Shown: positions 26,801-34,627, numbered from the stretch's first letter. The stretch: DNA of 64,000 bases from an uncultured Ruminiclostridium sp. (GCA_947629925.1 CANRFO010000004.1:108665-172664), one strand, 5' to 3'. Translations and numbers: made by a program. Notes: generated by a model not told the origin, from the letters alone.

Positions 26801-28197
26801 TGCGAAATGGTGATGTCTTTTACCGCTTCGCCTGTGGAATCGTCTTCATGATCGCTCGTCCAGCCTATGAAGTCAAATCCCTCCATAGTGGGATGAGGCA
26901 AAGTTATGTCTTCTGAAACAACGGTATATTTCCTTGTGTATGTATCGTCATCACTCTGCGTCCATTCGTCGGTTTCTTCAAGAACGCCGCCGTTAAGGTT
27001 CAGAGTTATCGTATACTGTATAGGCGCTCTCTGGCTGTAAAGGAGCGTATCTTCGGTAACGATGTCGGAGCCGAAAAGCCATTCGTCGCTGAGAGCTTCA
27101 TCTTTAAACCATTTATCTCCTGATGAATAACCGTTATCGGCAAAATCAACGGAAGGGGGATTCAAGGTGCTGTCAGCGTTGCAGTATTCCTCGCTAACTA
27201 CAACACTGCCGAGCATATAGGTGACTTTATATACTCTGTCTTCGGATTTGAGCATCGGAATTTCATCACTGTTCAGATCCTGCCCCCAGATAACGGAGCT
27301 TTTGTTTTCCTGAGCGTTCTGAAGCGCCCATGCCGCTGAGCCTGTTTTTAGTTCCTTTGCAGAAAGACCGTATACTGTGGTCTGTTCTTCAAAGCTCTGG
27401 AGTATTCCTTTGCTTGAGCCTTTATCCTTGTTAAAATAGCAGTTTTCAACCGCAGCTTTTGCGCTGCTGCTATCGCTTTGCATGAGGACGCCTGTGATTA
27501 AGCCGTAAGAGCTGCTGCTGACTACGTCGCTGAAGCAGTTCTTTATGGTTCCGTAGGTATATCCAGAAATACCGCCGACAGCAAATGCAGCAGTGATATT
27601 TCCGTGAACAGAGCAGTTTTCAATTACTCCGTCGTTGGAGCCGCAAAGCAGTCCCACGTTCATGCCTGACGCAACCTTCACGGTCCCTTCAACTTCCAGA
27701 TTCTTTATTGTGCCGTCATTTTTTCCGAACAAGCCGACAGTGTAGGCACGGTTTGCGCCAAAGGCTTTGCTGTCTATGTATATGCCTGAGATCTTGTGTC
27801 CGTCTCCGTCAAAAACGCCATAAAAAGCTTTCTGCTTTGTTTGCGTGGTCGATAAATACAAGCCGCTTTGGTTTCTTCCCACTGGATACCAGCTTTTTTG
27901 CCCTTGTCCGTATCCAGTAAATTCAATATCCGCTGTCAGCTTGTAATAAGCAGACGCGTATTCTGAATCTGTATCATGGTCGTTTATCGCATCTCGCATA
28001 TTCTCAAGGTCTTGCAGGTCGTCAATGAGATAAGGACTTACCGCTGTTCCTGCGCCGCTGAGCGAGAAAACAAACGGCTCTTCCTTTTCTGCTGCATATG
28101 CGTTATGCGCCAAACTGCCGAAAGGCAGTATGCTCAATGTCAATGCGGCGGCGGTGATAACACCGAGAATGCGTCTGAAATTGTTTTTTGATGACAT
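23890..28197 (-). CDS. Large wall-anchored surface protein with GLUG-like, InlB-like and CxxC repeats
   Basis: A 1435-residue secreted protein. Order of parts: signal peptide (to about 36); a region with GLUG-type turns (GLFGKNDGTIKNLEVEGTV, IENCSVHGNITAAFAVGG); an InlB/Listeria-Bacteroides-type repeat (ITLNLNGG ... FDFIGWTSD); Ig-like stretches; then about 500 residues with twelve CxxC pairs in degenerate repeats of the form GH-W-x-EYTIDK-C-x-GS-x-C-x-C. Next comes a Thr/Ser/Glu/Pro stalk and a C-terminal anchor, PPATG followed by a hydrophobic helix and ITRKNRKN. PPATG is a variant sortase signal. Paired cysteines may bind metal or form disulfides. A role in adhesion is likely but unproven. 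Confidence 0.8.
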   Translation of the reverse strand: MSSKNNFRRILGVITAAALTLSILPFGSLAHNAYAAEKEEPFVFSLSGAGTAVSPYLIDDLQDLENMRDAINDHDTDSEYASAYYKLTADIEFTGYGQGQKSWYPVGRNQSGLYLSTTQTKQKAFYGVFDGDGHKISGIYIDSKAFGANRAYTVGLFGKNDGTIKNLEVEGTVKVASGMNVGLLCGSNDGVIENCSVHGNITAAFAVGGISGYTYGTIKNCFSDVVSSSSYGLITGVLMQSDSSSAKAAVENCYFNKDKGSSKGILQSFEEQTTVYGLSAKELKTGSAAWALQNAQENKSSVIWGQDLNSDEIPMLKSEDRVYKVTYMLGSVVVSEEYCNADSTLNPPSVDFADNGYSSGDKWFKDEALSDEWLFGSDIVTEDTLLYSQRAPIQYTITLNLNGGVLEETDEWTQSDDDTYTRKYTVVSEDITLPHPTMEGFDFIGWTSDHEDDSTGEAVKDITISQGSTENRVYTAIFADATAPSISITMNEHEWVALHEAPAFDIYYNTPQTVKVSAVDNINGSDLTIYYYISEKGMSQSALERSSVSWTQYTEEGITLKPQKKAIVYVKATDKSGNSAYASTTGIVLETVPPVISGVVNNAEYCADAEFTVKDENLSTITVNGDILYDSKAHSDSGIEEGPSAASISQLQSSYKLESISGGEEKFVIVAEDKAGNSTTCTITISGRHVKHFSSEEIIHYPTCTETGFSIIYTRCKICHEIYNTEERVTPARGHSWPDDWDIVSSPDCDDSGVRTRTCKVCKTVETENINPEGHDWDEEYTIDKAATCTEEGSKSRHCKKCDAVTDSEVIPSLDHNVDEANPTVVVISPVTCTSDGQTDYIYYCFDCGSEVFRKTETIISQGHQYGDWEELSSGVLQRECSVCGHPDTRDATESDHKWNTEYTIDKYPTCTTDGSRSIRCSVCNTAKMSENIPATGHDPEEPVKENEVLSTCTTDGSYEEAVYCKNCNEEIVRTHHTVIAEGHKWGEWEIIESPDCDDEGTQKHTCQVCGVSETRGLEASGHVWDEDYTIDKEADCTTEGSRSIHCSKCDAIKESEVIPALGHDWSEWETIVSPDCDDDGTQQRSCKVCGFVETNGLIASGHTWEEEYTIDKEATCTEEGSRSIHCSKCDAVKDSEVIPAKGHTPVLDELGNTVCEVCGKLLSTVFISKYEGNAPKAELSDEEIRNIEDAVLTEEDKTALQDGGNVSITLTISDAENTVSDDDKNAVEEKIKGTYEIGSYFNIDLVKTVNNIETQITELNKEIVITVAVPDELKKADRTFAVVRVHNGESAVLSDEDSNADTVTFSTDRFSVYAIVYVDNQQTGPFVPAPSVPGTSSGGTTGTTSDEPTAPDESTSPDETASPSETVVPDETTQPDVSENTESTESSESTVSPDNSDSGADVPPATGIALSFASVIAVAAASAAAMITRKNRKN

Positions 28198-28269
28198 TTC
28201 CTTTCTCTCCTGTTCATTTTATTGGCAAAAACGATAAATAGAATGAATATTTATCTGTAACGCTATATA

Positions 28270-28298
28270 ATTGTAACATTAAAACAGGGGCTTGTCAA
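28270..28298 (-). promoter_or_regulatory. Promoter of the CxxC-repeat wall protein gene
   Basis: Minus strand TTGACA (28293-28298), 17-base spacer, TACAAT (28270-28275). Confidence 0.65.
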
Positions 28299-28399
28299 TA
28301 GAAAAAAGGCTTTTTACTCGTTTTTACAAGGATAATTATGGCACTTTAAAAAGAAATCGGTAATTACAGAAAAATGATAAACCAAACGGGCGTTTTGGG

Positions 28400-28680
28400 A
28401 GAGAGCGGTGAGGGAGATATAAAATAACGCTCCCATAGGGTGGGAGCGTATTGGAGCGGATCGGAGACTGTGATGTTGTGACTAAAAAGATATTTAAGGA
28501 GTGAACATAAAAATGCGCTCCAGTGGTATGGGAGCGTATTGGGTGCAGCGGCACGCTGCTGTGATATTGTTACCAAAAAGATATTTGGGCGGGGAATGTA
28601 AAATACGCTCCCGTGATACGGGAGCGTGTTGATGCCGCTCAGCGGCTGTGAAACACTGACAAAAAAGATTTTTTATTTCA
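28400..28680. repeat. Three tandem hairpin units of about 88 bp
   Basis: Three imperfect copies, period 87-90 bp. Each has a cgctccc / gggagcg stem (starting near 28427, 28514 and 28604), then a second GC-rich stem (for example gccgct / agcggc in the third) and a conserved tail tgatattgttaccaaaaag. On the minus strand each CTCCC stem is followed by a T-rich run. The units fill the 600-base gap between the wall protein promoter and the recombinase cassette; no coding frame in them is convincing. They could be a tandem small RNA or terminator array or an intergenic repeat family. Confidence 0.7.
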
Positions 28681-28817
28681 CACGAACAAAAACGCTCTTG
28701 CTTCCTATTTATATTATAATATATCGCCATTACAAATGTCAAGACATTTTTTGCCGTCAATGAAATTCATTCAACAAACATTGTGCGAACTTCGGTGGGG
28801 GGACATTACACGTTGTT

Positions 28818-29390
28818 TTACATTCCCATAGACATTCCCATATCCTCTGACTCGTCCTGATCTTCGCTTTCGTCCAAGTCCTCGTCCTCATCAAGATTTT
28901 CGGTTTCCTCACGCTCATCGTCAAAATCGTCCGAAAAATCGGAGCTTTCCTGTTCCTCGGGTTGTTCCCCGATCTCCTCGGAAGTGCTCTCACAATCGCT
29001 CACAGCGGCTGATTCATGCTGCTCCGTGTGTTCCACAGCAGTTTCCTCGGCATCAGTCGATGTTTCGCTCATAGCCGCCCGCTGTGTTAAATCACGGTTT
29101 ATCTCGGTTTCGATAAGCCCAATCACGAATTCTTTCTGAGTCATGTTGTTTCGCTGCAAATAGTCCTTAATTTTTTGAAACAGTTCCTCCGGCACCTGAA
29201 ACGCCAGCGTCCTCATATTGCCCATTGCTTTTTCCTCCTTGATGTTAAATTTTGGGTGGAGTTCGTCTTGTAAAGCCAAAGCGACGAAATCACCCATTGT
29301 CATCCCATGATCCTCAATGTATTTTTTGACTTCGGCGTGAAGTTCTGCATCGATTTTGACGGTCACGCCTTTCTTCTCATTAGTCGGCAT
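28818..29390 (-). CDS. Two-domain ribbon-helix-helix-like protein with acidic tail, recombinase-associated
   Basis: A 190-residue protein. The first part (MPTNEKKGVTVKIDAELHAEV) and a second similar part (MRTLAFQVPEELFQKIKDYL) each look like a short beta strand plus two helices, as in ribbon-helix-helix DNA-binding proteins. The last about 80 residues are almost all Glu, Asp and Ser, ending in MGMSMGM. It lies at the end of the serine recombinase operon, overlapping the small ORF before it by 11 bases. A role as recombination accessory or repressor is inferred from position; the acidic tail may mimic DNA or shield a partner. Confidence 0.65.
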   Translation of the reverse strand: MPTNEKKGVTVKIDAELHAEVKKYIEDHGMTMGDFVALALQDELHPKFNIKEEKAMGNMRTLAFQVPEELFQKIKDYLQRNNMTQKEFVIGLIETEINRDLTQRAAMSETSTDAEETAVEHTEQHESAAVSDCESTSEEIGEQPEEQESSDFSDDFDDEREETENLDEDEDLDESEDQDESEDMGMSMGM

Positions 29391-29514
29391 TACCAATATT
29401 CCTTTCCATAAATTTTCTAAAAGCAGATTCCGCAATCTGCTCGACTGCGGAATCCGTTTGAGCCGCCTCTATCAGAAGCAGTTCATACAATTGCATCGGA
29501 ATTTCAATCTCCAT
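29380..29514 (-). CDS. Small 44-residue protein between recombinase and RHH gene
   Basis: An ORF with MEIEIPMQLYELLLIEAAQ at the start and IAESAFRKFMERNIGNAD at the end. It overlaps the recombinase stop by 11 bases and the next gene by 11 bases, a typical translational-coupling layout that supports it as real. It resembles the helical part of small RHH or antitoxin-like proteins, but no family can be assigned. Confidence 0.5.
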   Translation of the reverse strand: MEIEIPMQLYELLLIEAAQTDSAVEQIAESAFRKFMERNIGNAD

Positions 29515-31138
29515 TCAGTTCCTTCCTCACTTCAAAGCCGCCTTTAAAGGTGACTGTTATCGTGTTCTTATTTATGACCGTGATCTTTTCAATCAGTTGC
29601 CGTACCGTCACATCATCGTATTCGGTCATGGTGAAGTCCTCGTTTTCGAGCCGTTCCAGCACTGCGTCAAGTTCGGCAGAGCCTCTTTCTGCCGTTGCCT
29701 GTTTAGCTTTTTCGGTTTCGATAAACTCACGGAGCGTTTTCATTTCCTCGCTGAATTTCTCTATATCAGCCATTGCCGTAGCTGCCGTTTCGGGTACGGT
29801 CGCCAGCTTTATCAGCTCGTCAATATTGTGGGCAAGCTCGTCGATCCTCTGCTGTGCCGCCTGTACGCTGCCGTTGAGATTCGGATCAAGCTCCTCGGTT
29901 ATGCTTTCACGAAGCGCCTTCGCTACATCATCCTTGACCTCGCAGAATTCATTTATTGCGCTCACAATTGCCTTGTGAAGCGTTTGTTCGTCTATGGTAG
30001 GGGAGCTGTGGCAATTTTTCTTGCCATATTGAATTCGGTTGATACAACGCCACTTTATCTCCTTAAAGCCTTTTGCCGTCCAAGTCACTCTGCGGTAATG
30101 CGTTCCGCATTCTCCGCAGACAAGTAGTTCCGACAGCGCATATTTCGCACTGTACTTGCCCTGCTCGGTCTTGGCGAGCTTATTCGCAATCGCTTTCTTA
30201 GCACCCCGCCGTGCCATTTCCTCTTGAACCCTATTGAAATCGGCTCGGGATATTATCGGCTCATGGTGGTTCTTCACAAGGTACATCGGCAGCTCACCGT
30301 TGTTCTTGCGGGTCTTTTTGGTGATGCAGTCGGTTATGTAGGTCTTTTGCAGAAGCGCATCGCCCGTGTATTTCTCGTTTACAAGAATACTTTTGACGAT
30401 TTCGGAGTGCCAAGTGGATTGTTTACGCTTTGTTTTGACACCTCGGGAATTGAGCGAGTCGACGATTTGTTTAAGGCTCATTCCGTCAAGGTAGCTGCGG
30501 AAGATTTCTTTTACAATTTCCGCTTCTTCGGGTACGATTTCGGGGAGATCGTTCTCGCCCTTTTTATATCCGAGCAGCTTTTTATATTGCATCGGCACGT
30601 TTCCGCTCTTGAAGCTCTGCCGCACTCCCCATGCCACGTTTTTGCTGATGGATTCGCTTTCGGCTTGGGCGAAGCAGGACATTATCGTTATCAGCATTTC
30701 GCTTTCCGCAGTTAAGGTGTTTATGTTCTCCTTTTCTGAGATCACCGCAATCCCGAGCGTTCGCAGCTCTCGAATATAATTCAAGCTGTCCACTGTATTT
30801 CGGGCGAAACGTGACAGGGATTTCGTGAGGATCACATCAATTTTGCCTTGTCTGCACATCCTTATCATCTTTAGAAATTCGGGACGTTTTTTAGCTTGAG
30901 TTCCCGTAATGCCCTCGTCAGCGAATATGCCCGCCATCTGCCATTCGGGGTTTTTGTTGATTTTGTCGGTGTAGTATTCGATTTGCGCTTCGTAGCTTGT
31001 TTTCTGCTCCTTGTCATCGGTGCTGACGCGGCAGTATGCCGCCACTTTCAAGCATTTCGCCGCCTTTTTGATTTCCTCTTGGGTCTTGGCGGGGATCATT
31101 ACGATCCGCATATTCGGTGCTGTTGCCGTTCCTATCAT
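29504..31138 (-). CDS. Large serine recombinase
   Basis: A 544-residue site-specific recombinase. The N-terminal resolvase domain has the nucleophile Ser39 in AYCRVSTDD and the active-site arginines in LTKSLSRFARNTVD. A recombinase domain follows (YKKGENDLPEIVPEEAEIV ... STWHSEIVKSILVNEKYTGD), then a zinc ribbon (CGECGTHYRR ... WRCINRIQYGKKNC) and a coiled coil. Such enzymes integrate and excise clostridial conjugative elements. It overlaps the preceding gene by four bases (ATGA). Confidence 0.9.
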   Translation of the reverse strand: MIGTATAPNMRIVMIPAKTQEEIKKAAKCLKVAAYCRVSTDDKEQKTSYEAQIEYYTDKINKNPEWQMAGIFADEGITGTQAKKRPEFLKMIRMCRQGKIDVILTKSLSRFARNTVDSLNYIRELRTLGIAVISEKENINTLTAESEMLITIMSCFAQAESESISKNVAWGVRQSFKSGNVPMQYKKLLGYKKGENDLPEIVPEEAEIVKEIFRSYLDGMSLKQIVDSLNSRGVKTKRKQSTWHSEIVKSILVNEKYTGDALLQKTYITDCITKKTRKNNGELPMYLVKNHHEPIISRADFNRVQEEMARRGAKKAIANKLAKTEQGKYSAKYALSELLVCGECGTHYRRVTWTAKGFKEIKWRCINRIQYGKKNCHSSPTIDEQTLHKAIVSAINEFCEVKDDVAKALRESITEELDPNLNGSVQAAQQRIDELAHNIDELIKLATVPETAATAMADIEKFSEEMKTLREFIETEKAKQATAERGSAELDAVLERLENEDFTMTEYDDVTVRQLIEKITVINKNTITVTFKGGFEVRKELNGD

Positions 31139-31638
31139 GTTTTCACCTCGTTTATCATTTCGTATTTCAGTTGAGCGCAGTCTATTATGAGCAACTCAAC
31201 CTTTTCCTTGTCGGGATTTTCGGAATCAAGCAGCCGATTGATTTCATTGGTCATTCGCTGAATGTCCTCGGTTGGATTGTATTCCGTTATTGCAACTTCG
31301 GGTTGTTGCTGTTCGTCCTGCGGAGCGGGTTTTCGGTAGGTGTTACGCTCGGCTTTTATTTGAGCCGCTTGCCTGAAGTCCTCTGATGTAACGATCTGCG
31401 GATAGCCATTCTCGCCGATGTACTTCAAGTTTTCAAGCACTCGGCAGACCATATTCTTGTTCCAGACCGTCTTGCTTGCATTATATGGTATTGTCATCTC
31501 GGCGGCTATGGTTTTCAGCGACTTCCCACCTATGTAGTCGGCGAATATTTTCCGCACCGTTTCCGCTTCAATGGTGTTCAGCGCATACTTCCCGTTCACC
31601 ATGCAGTAACCGAACGGTATGCTTCTGTTTTTCAGCAT
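31135..31638 (-). CDS. Recombinase-domain protein lacking the serine catalytic domain
   Basis: A 167-residue protein that begins directly in the DNA-binding 'recombinase' domain (IPFGYCMVNGKYALN, EAETVRKIFADYIGG, VWNKNMVCRVLENLKYIGE) and ends in a coiled segment. The N-terminal resolvase domain with the catalytic serine is absent. The ribosome site, and close coupling to both flanking full recombinases, argue that it is a maintained gene rather than debris. It probably acts as a helper or directionality subunit. Confidence 0.75.
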   Translation of the reverse strand: MLKNRSIPFGYCMVNGKYALNTIEAETVRKIFADYIGGKSLKTIAAEMTIPYNASKTVWNKNMVCRVLENLKYIGENGYPQIVTSEDFRQAAQIKAERNTYRKPAPQDEQQQPEVAITEYNPTEDIQRMTNEINRLLDSENPDKEKVELLIIDCAQLKYEMINEVKT

Positions 31639-31642
31639 TTTT

Positions 31643-33184
31643 TTACCTCACGATCCTTTCTATAAAGCCGATTTTACCTATCAAGTCAAACCGTATTTCC
31701 GTTTCGGACAGCACGGTAATTTTTTCAACGATTTGTCCGAACTTGATTTCGTCGAATTCGTCTATCGGCTTGGCTCGCTCGAATATCCCGATCAGCTTTC
31801 GCAGCTCGTCAAGCCTTTCGCTGTCATTATCGTCAAGGTTTGCGTGAAGCTGCTTTTGTGTAATAAGCAGTTTTCGGTCGAGTTCCTGACTGCGTTCCTT
31901 GAAGTAAGTTCCGTCAATCGTTCCTTGCGAGTTCAACATTGTCAACAGGTAGGTCTGCTGCTTGATTTCTGCTATCTCTTTGCGAAGCTCTGCGAGTTGT
32001 GTGTTGCCCGATTTTTCTCTTTCGGAGATTGTCTCGAGCTGTCGGAGCATAGGAGCGAGTATCGCTTTATAATGCGCTTGGAGTTTGTTCCACAATCTCA
32101 CAAAGGCATTGTATATCAACTGTTCCTGTATCGGCTTCATGCCGCATTGTTCCGCAGACTTTCTGTCGTGTTTTAAGCAAGTCCACGATATGCTGTGTCC
32201 TGACTGTTTTCGTCTGAACCCGCTGCCGCAGCTGCATCTGATCATTCGGCTCAAAGGGTAGTACTTGGCGGTGGGCAAGCGGTAATAAATTTTTGATTTA
32301 GCTTTTCGCAGCTCCTGAACAGTTTCAAAGGTTTCCTTATCAATTATAGGTTGATGCGTTCCGCTGACGTAGTACTGCGCCCTTTCCCCGCGGTTGATTT
32401 TCTTTTGGAATGGAAGCGTGTCCGTCATATATTTTTTCTGCAGCAGCGAATCGCCAATGTATCTCTCATTTGCAATTATATTTGTAATAAATTGCGGATA
32501 CCATTCGTTTGCGTTCGGCGGCTTTTCAACACATTCCGCATTAAGTATTGCAGATATTTCATATACCCCTCTGCCGTTAAGATATTCCGAGAATATTCTG
32601 CGGACTATTTTTGCTTGGTCGTTATTGACCGTAACTTTGCCCTCGGAATATTTATAGCCGTATGATACAGAGCCGTTTTTATATGTGCCGTCCATCATAC
32701 GTTTTTTCACGCCCAATCGGCAGTTTTTCGAGATTGACATCGATTCTTCTTGGGCAAACTGGCTATATACCGCCAACATCATCTCCGAGCTTATTTCTCC
32801 CGTGTCGATGTTCTCTTTTTCAAAGTAGATGCTTACGCCGAGAGTTTTCAGCTCGCGCACCGCTTCAAGACTGTCTTTCGTGTTTCTTGCAAATCTTGAT
32901 ATTGATTTAGTGAGTATTCTGTCGATTTTTCCTTTTCGGCAGTCGCTCATCAGCCTTTGGAACTCGGTGCGCTTTGCCGCCGAGGTTCCTGAGATCCCTT
33001 CGTCCGCGTACATATCCACGAATACTGCGTCGGTGCTGTTTTGAAGCAGTTCGGTGTAGTACTTTATCTGCGCTGCGAATGAGTTAAGCTGGTCCTCGCT
33101 GTCGCTTGATACTCGGGCGTAGGCGGCTGTTCTGACGATTTCGTCGGAACGGTCTTTTGCGGGTATTATTGTGATTTCTGCCAT
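31643..33184 (-). CDS. Large serine recombinase
   Basis: A 513-residue paralogue of the other recombinase. Nucleophile Ser26 is in TAAYARVSSDSEDQ, and further catalytic-domain motifs are YADEGISGTSAAKR and LTKSISRFARNTKD. The zinc ribbon is RCSCGSGFRRKQSG ... CLKHDR. A long coiled coil precedes the C-terminus. The start at 33184 is eight bases from AAGGAG; an upstream in-frame ATG lacks a site. It is the first recombinase of the three-gene cassette and follows a small SHOCT-like gene. Confidence 0.9.
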   Translation of the reverse strand: MAEITIIPAKDRSDEIVRTAAYARVSSDSEDQLNSFAAQIKYYTELLQNSTDAVFVDMYADEGISGTSAAKRTEFQRLMSDCRKGKIDRILTKSISRFARNTKDSLEAVRELKTLGVSIYFEKENIDTGEISSEMMLAVYSQFAQEESMSISKNCRLGVKKRMMDGTYKNGSVSYGYKYSEGKVTVNNDQAKIVRRIFSEYLNGRGVYEISAILNAECVEKPPNANEWYPQFITNIIANERYIGDSLLQKKYMTDTLPFQKKINRGERAQYYVSGTHQPIIDKETFETVQELRKAKSKIYYRLPTAKYYPLSRMIRCSCGSGFRRKQSGHSISWTCLKHDRKSAEQCGMKPIQEQLIYNAFVRLWNKLQAHYKAILAPMLRQLETISEREKSGNTQLAELRKEIAEIKQQTYLLTMLNSQGTIDGTYFKERSQELDRKLLITQKQLHANLDDNDSERLDELRKLIGIFERAKPIDEFDEIKFGQIVEKITVLSETEIRFDLIGKIGFIERIVR

Positions 33185-33299
33185 TGCAATCACTCCTTTC
33201 ACAACACAGTATACCGAAACGGTTCGGGTTTATCTATCACTAATGCTACCGAAATATCTACGGGAAATCCTATCACAACCAACAAAAGCGGACGAGGGT

Positions 33300-33440
33300 T
33301 CAAACCTCTGCGAGCCGCTTTATGACAGCCTTTTCGATTTTTCTGCGCTGTGTTTCGGTAATGAGATTTTCCGCTAACAGCTTGTCCAGAAAATTGCGGC
33401 ACAAGTGGAATTTGTACCTGATGATTGCTTCCTTGTCCAT
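33300..33440 (-). CDS. Small SHOCT-like protein upstream of the recombinases
   Basis: A 46-residue protein (MDKEAIIRYKFHLCRNFLD ... ENLITETQRRKIEKAVIKR) resembling the short C-terminal helical SHOCT-type domain. A GGAGGAAAAA site lies before the ATG at 33440. It is commonly seen as the first gene of recombinase cassettes in clostridial elements; its function is not known. Confidence 0.6.
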   Translation of the reverse strand: MDKEAIIRYKFHLCRNFLDKLLAENLITETQRRKIEKAVIKRLAEV

Positions 33441-33503
33441 GACTTTTTCCTCCGTTATATTAAAATGTGCAATTTTCAATCTCGTTCGTGAACTCAACTG
33501 AAA

Positions 33504-33527
33504 TTTGCACACTTTTCAGTGTGCAAA
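33504..33527. promoter_or_regulatory. Perfect 10-bp palindrome upstream of the recombinase operon
   Basis: tttgcacact (33504-33513) and agtgtgcaaa (33518-33527) pair perfectly across TTTC. A related half (tgtgcaattttcaa) occurs 40 bases nearer the first gene. It lies about 65 bases before the SHOCT gene, where an operator would be expected. A second strong stem, cggctctgt / acagagccg, follows at 33534-33557. Confidence 0.5.
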
Positions 33528-33559
33528 CGGTCACGGCTCTGTAATCGCACAGAGCCGTT

Positions 33560-34005
33560 TCCATGTATTTTAACAGCGGATATCACTCCGCTTGTTTGCC
33601 TGTAAAAACTTGTCGTATTTGCCCCGCACCCCCGACAATTGGGAATATTTCAGACTGCCGCTGGCGCAGCATCATAGGACTCTCACCTCGGCGTGGTTCT
33701 CATGCCGCCGCCCTCACCGCTTCTAACTTATGACCGGACGGAAGTATCATTATCCCCCTGTGCAGGTCATTGCGCACCGACTGCCACATCGGTTTCGGGA
33801 GCTGCTCTTTATCGCTCGGTTATGAATCATCTTACGGAATAATATTGAGCCGAGGCTCGTTCGGCAAAGTGCCGTGCTTGTCCGGTTTATGATTTAGGGA
33901 ACGTCTTGGCGGAGCGCTCCTTTCGCTTTCAACCACTATGGGCTGCGCAAGGGAAAGTATCTGAAGTACTGCTATTCAATTGTCAATGAACTTGAGGGAA
34001 AATTT
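33560..34005 (-). ncRNA. Candidate structured noncoding RNA region
   Basis: About 450 bases without a plausible gene on either strand, but rich in short perfect stems: gagcc/ggctc (33849-33860), cggca/tgccg nearby, and ccgat/atcgg with gcgca segments near 33770-33800. On the minus strand TTGACA lies at its upstream edge (near 33980), with possible -10 hexamers at 17-19 bases spacing. It sits between the sigma-like gene and the recombinase operon. The strand and RNA nature are inferred; the function is unknown. Confidence 0.35.
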
Positions 34006-34067
34006 ACCCCTCTATAATATTTGCCGTTGGGAGAGGGTGTTTGACACCCTAAATTTTGAAAAAAATT

Positions 34068-34502
34068 TTAATTTTTCAAAATTTCATACAACTTGCACAA
34101 AATTTGCCGCTTGATTTTGTTAACATTCTGCTGTGCAATATGCAATTCCGCCGCAAGCTCCCGCTCGGTTCTGCCCAAATAAAAAAGCTGAACGATAAGG
34201 TATCTTTCCTTTTCGTTCAGCTTTTCAAGTGCTTTTTCAAGCATTATTTTTTCAATTGTTGACTGCCTGAAGTCAGATGATTGGTTTGGATAATCATTTC
34301 CGATATCCATCAGACGATCAAGCGAATCCTCTCGGCTCGGTATCACGGTAACCTTTTCGTTTTCGGAGTCGATTATGTAATTGTTTCGCTTCAGATCTTT
34401 TTCGATGTATCTGATTTTCCGATCAGATTTCGTAAGGTACTCATGCAATTCCTCGCTAACCTCAACGGCTTTGCCGTTCTTAATAAAGTATTTTTTGGAC
34501 AT
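34068..34502 (-). CDS. Sigma-70 region-4-like regulator of the mobile element
   Basis: A 144-residue protein. The C-terminal half matches sigma region 4: LEKALEKLNEKERYLIVQLFYLG, then RTERELAAELHIAQQNVNKIKR as the helix-turn-helix. No region 2 is evident, so it may be an accessory sigma-like activator as found in conjugative elements and prophages rather than a full sigma factor. Its ribosome site AGGAGGG is buried in a strong hairpin (see 34509-34560). Confidence 0.75.
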   Translation of the reverse strand: MSKKYFIKNGKAVEVSEELHEYLTKSDRKIRYIEKDLKRNNYIIDSENEKVTVIPSREDSLDRLMDIGNDYPNQSSDFRQSTIEKIMLEKALEKLNEKERYLIVQLFYLGRTERELAAELHIAQQNVNKIKRQILCKLYEILKN

Positions 34503-34508
34503 TGTTTG

Positions 34509-34560
34509 TCCCTCCTGTGTAAATTGATTTTTTTGCGTTCATCAATTTACACATGGAGGA
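34509..34560 (-). promoter_or_regulatory. Hairpin sequestering the ribosome site of the sigma-like gene
   Basis: In the minus-strand transcript TCCTCCATGTGTAAATTGAT pairs with ATCAATTTACAC-AGGAGG across a 12-base loop: 13 perfect pairs, one bulged A, then CCTCC:GGAGG. The GGAGG is the Shine-Dalgarno sequence six bases before the ATG at 34502. Translation should be off unless the stem is opened. A stop codon lies in the loop-proximal part of the upstream strand, so a terminating leader ribosome could open it. Confidence 0.6.
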
Positions 34561-34592
34561 GACCTGCACCGAGCCGTTATACGCTTTTGGTC

Positions 34593-34627
34593 AAAAAAAT
34601 ATCCGAGACGGTGTTTCGCCTCGGATT
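34593..34627 (-). terminator. Terminator (ATCCGAG stem family)
   Basis: The stem atccgaggcg / cgtctcggat ends in TTTTTTT on the minus strand. Nearly the same stem is used at 40424-40456 and 42051-42082. It follows the frameshifted small gene. Confidence 0.7.

Noticed and set aside
28400..28680. Possible CRISPR array
   Set aside because: Only three units, each with internal hairpins and imperfect repeats, no unique spacers of even length and no cas genes.
33199..33402. 67-residue minus-strand ORF overlapping the SHOCT gene
   Set aside because: Different frame from a better-supported small gene, with no ribosome site.
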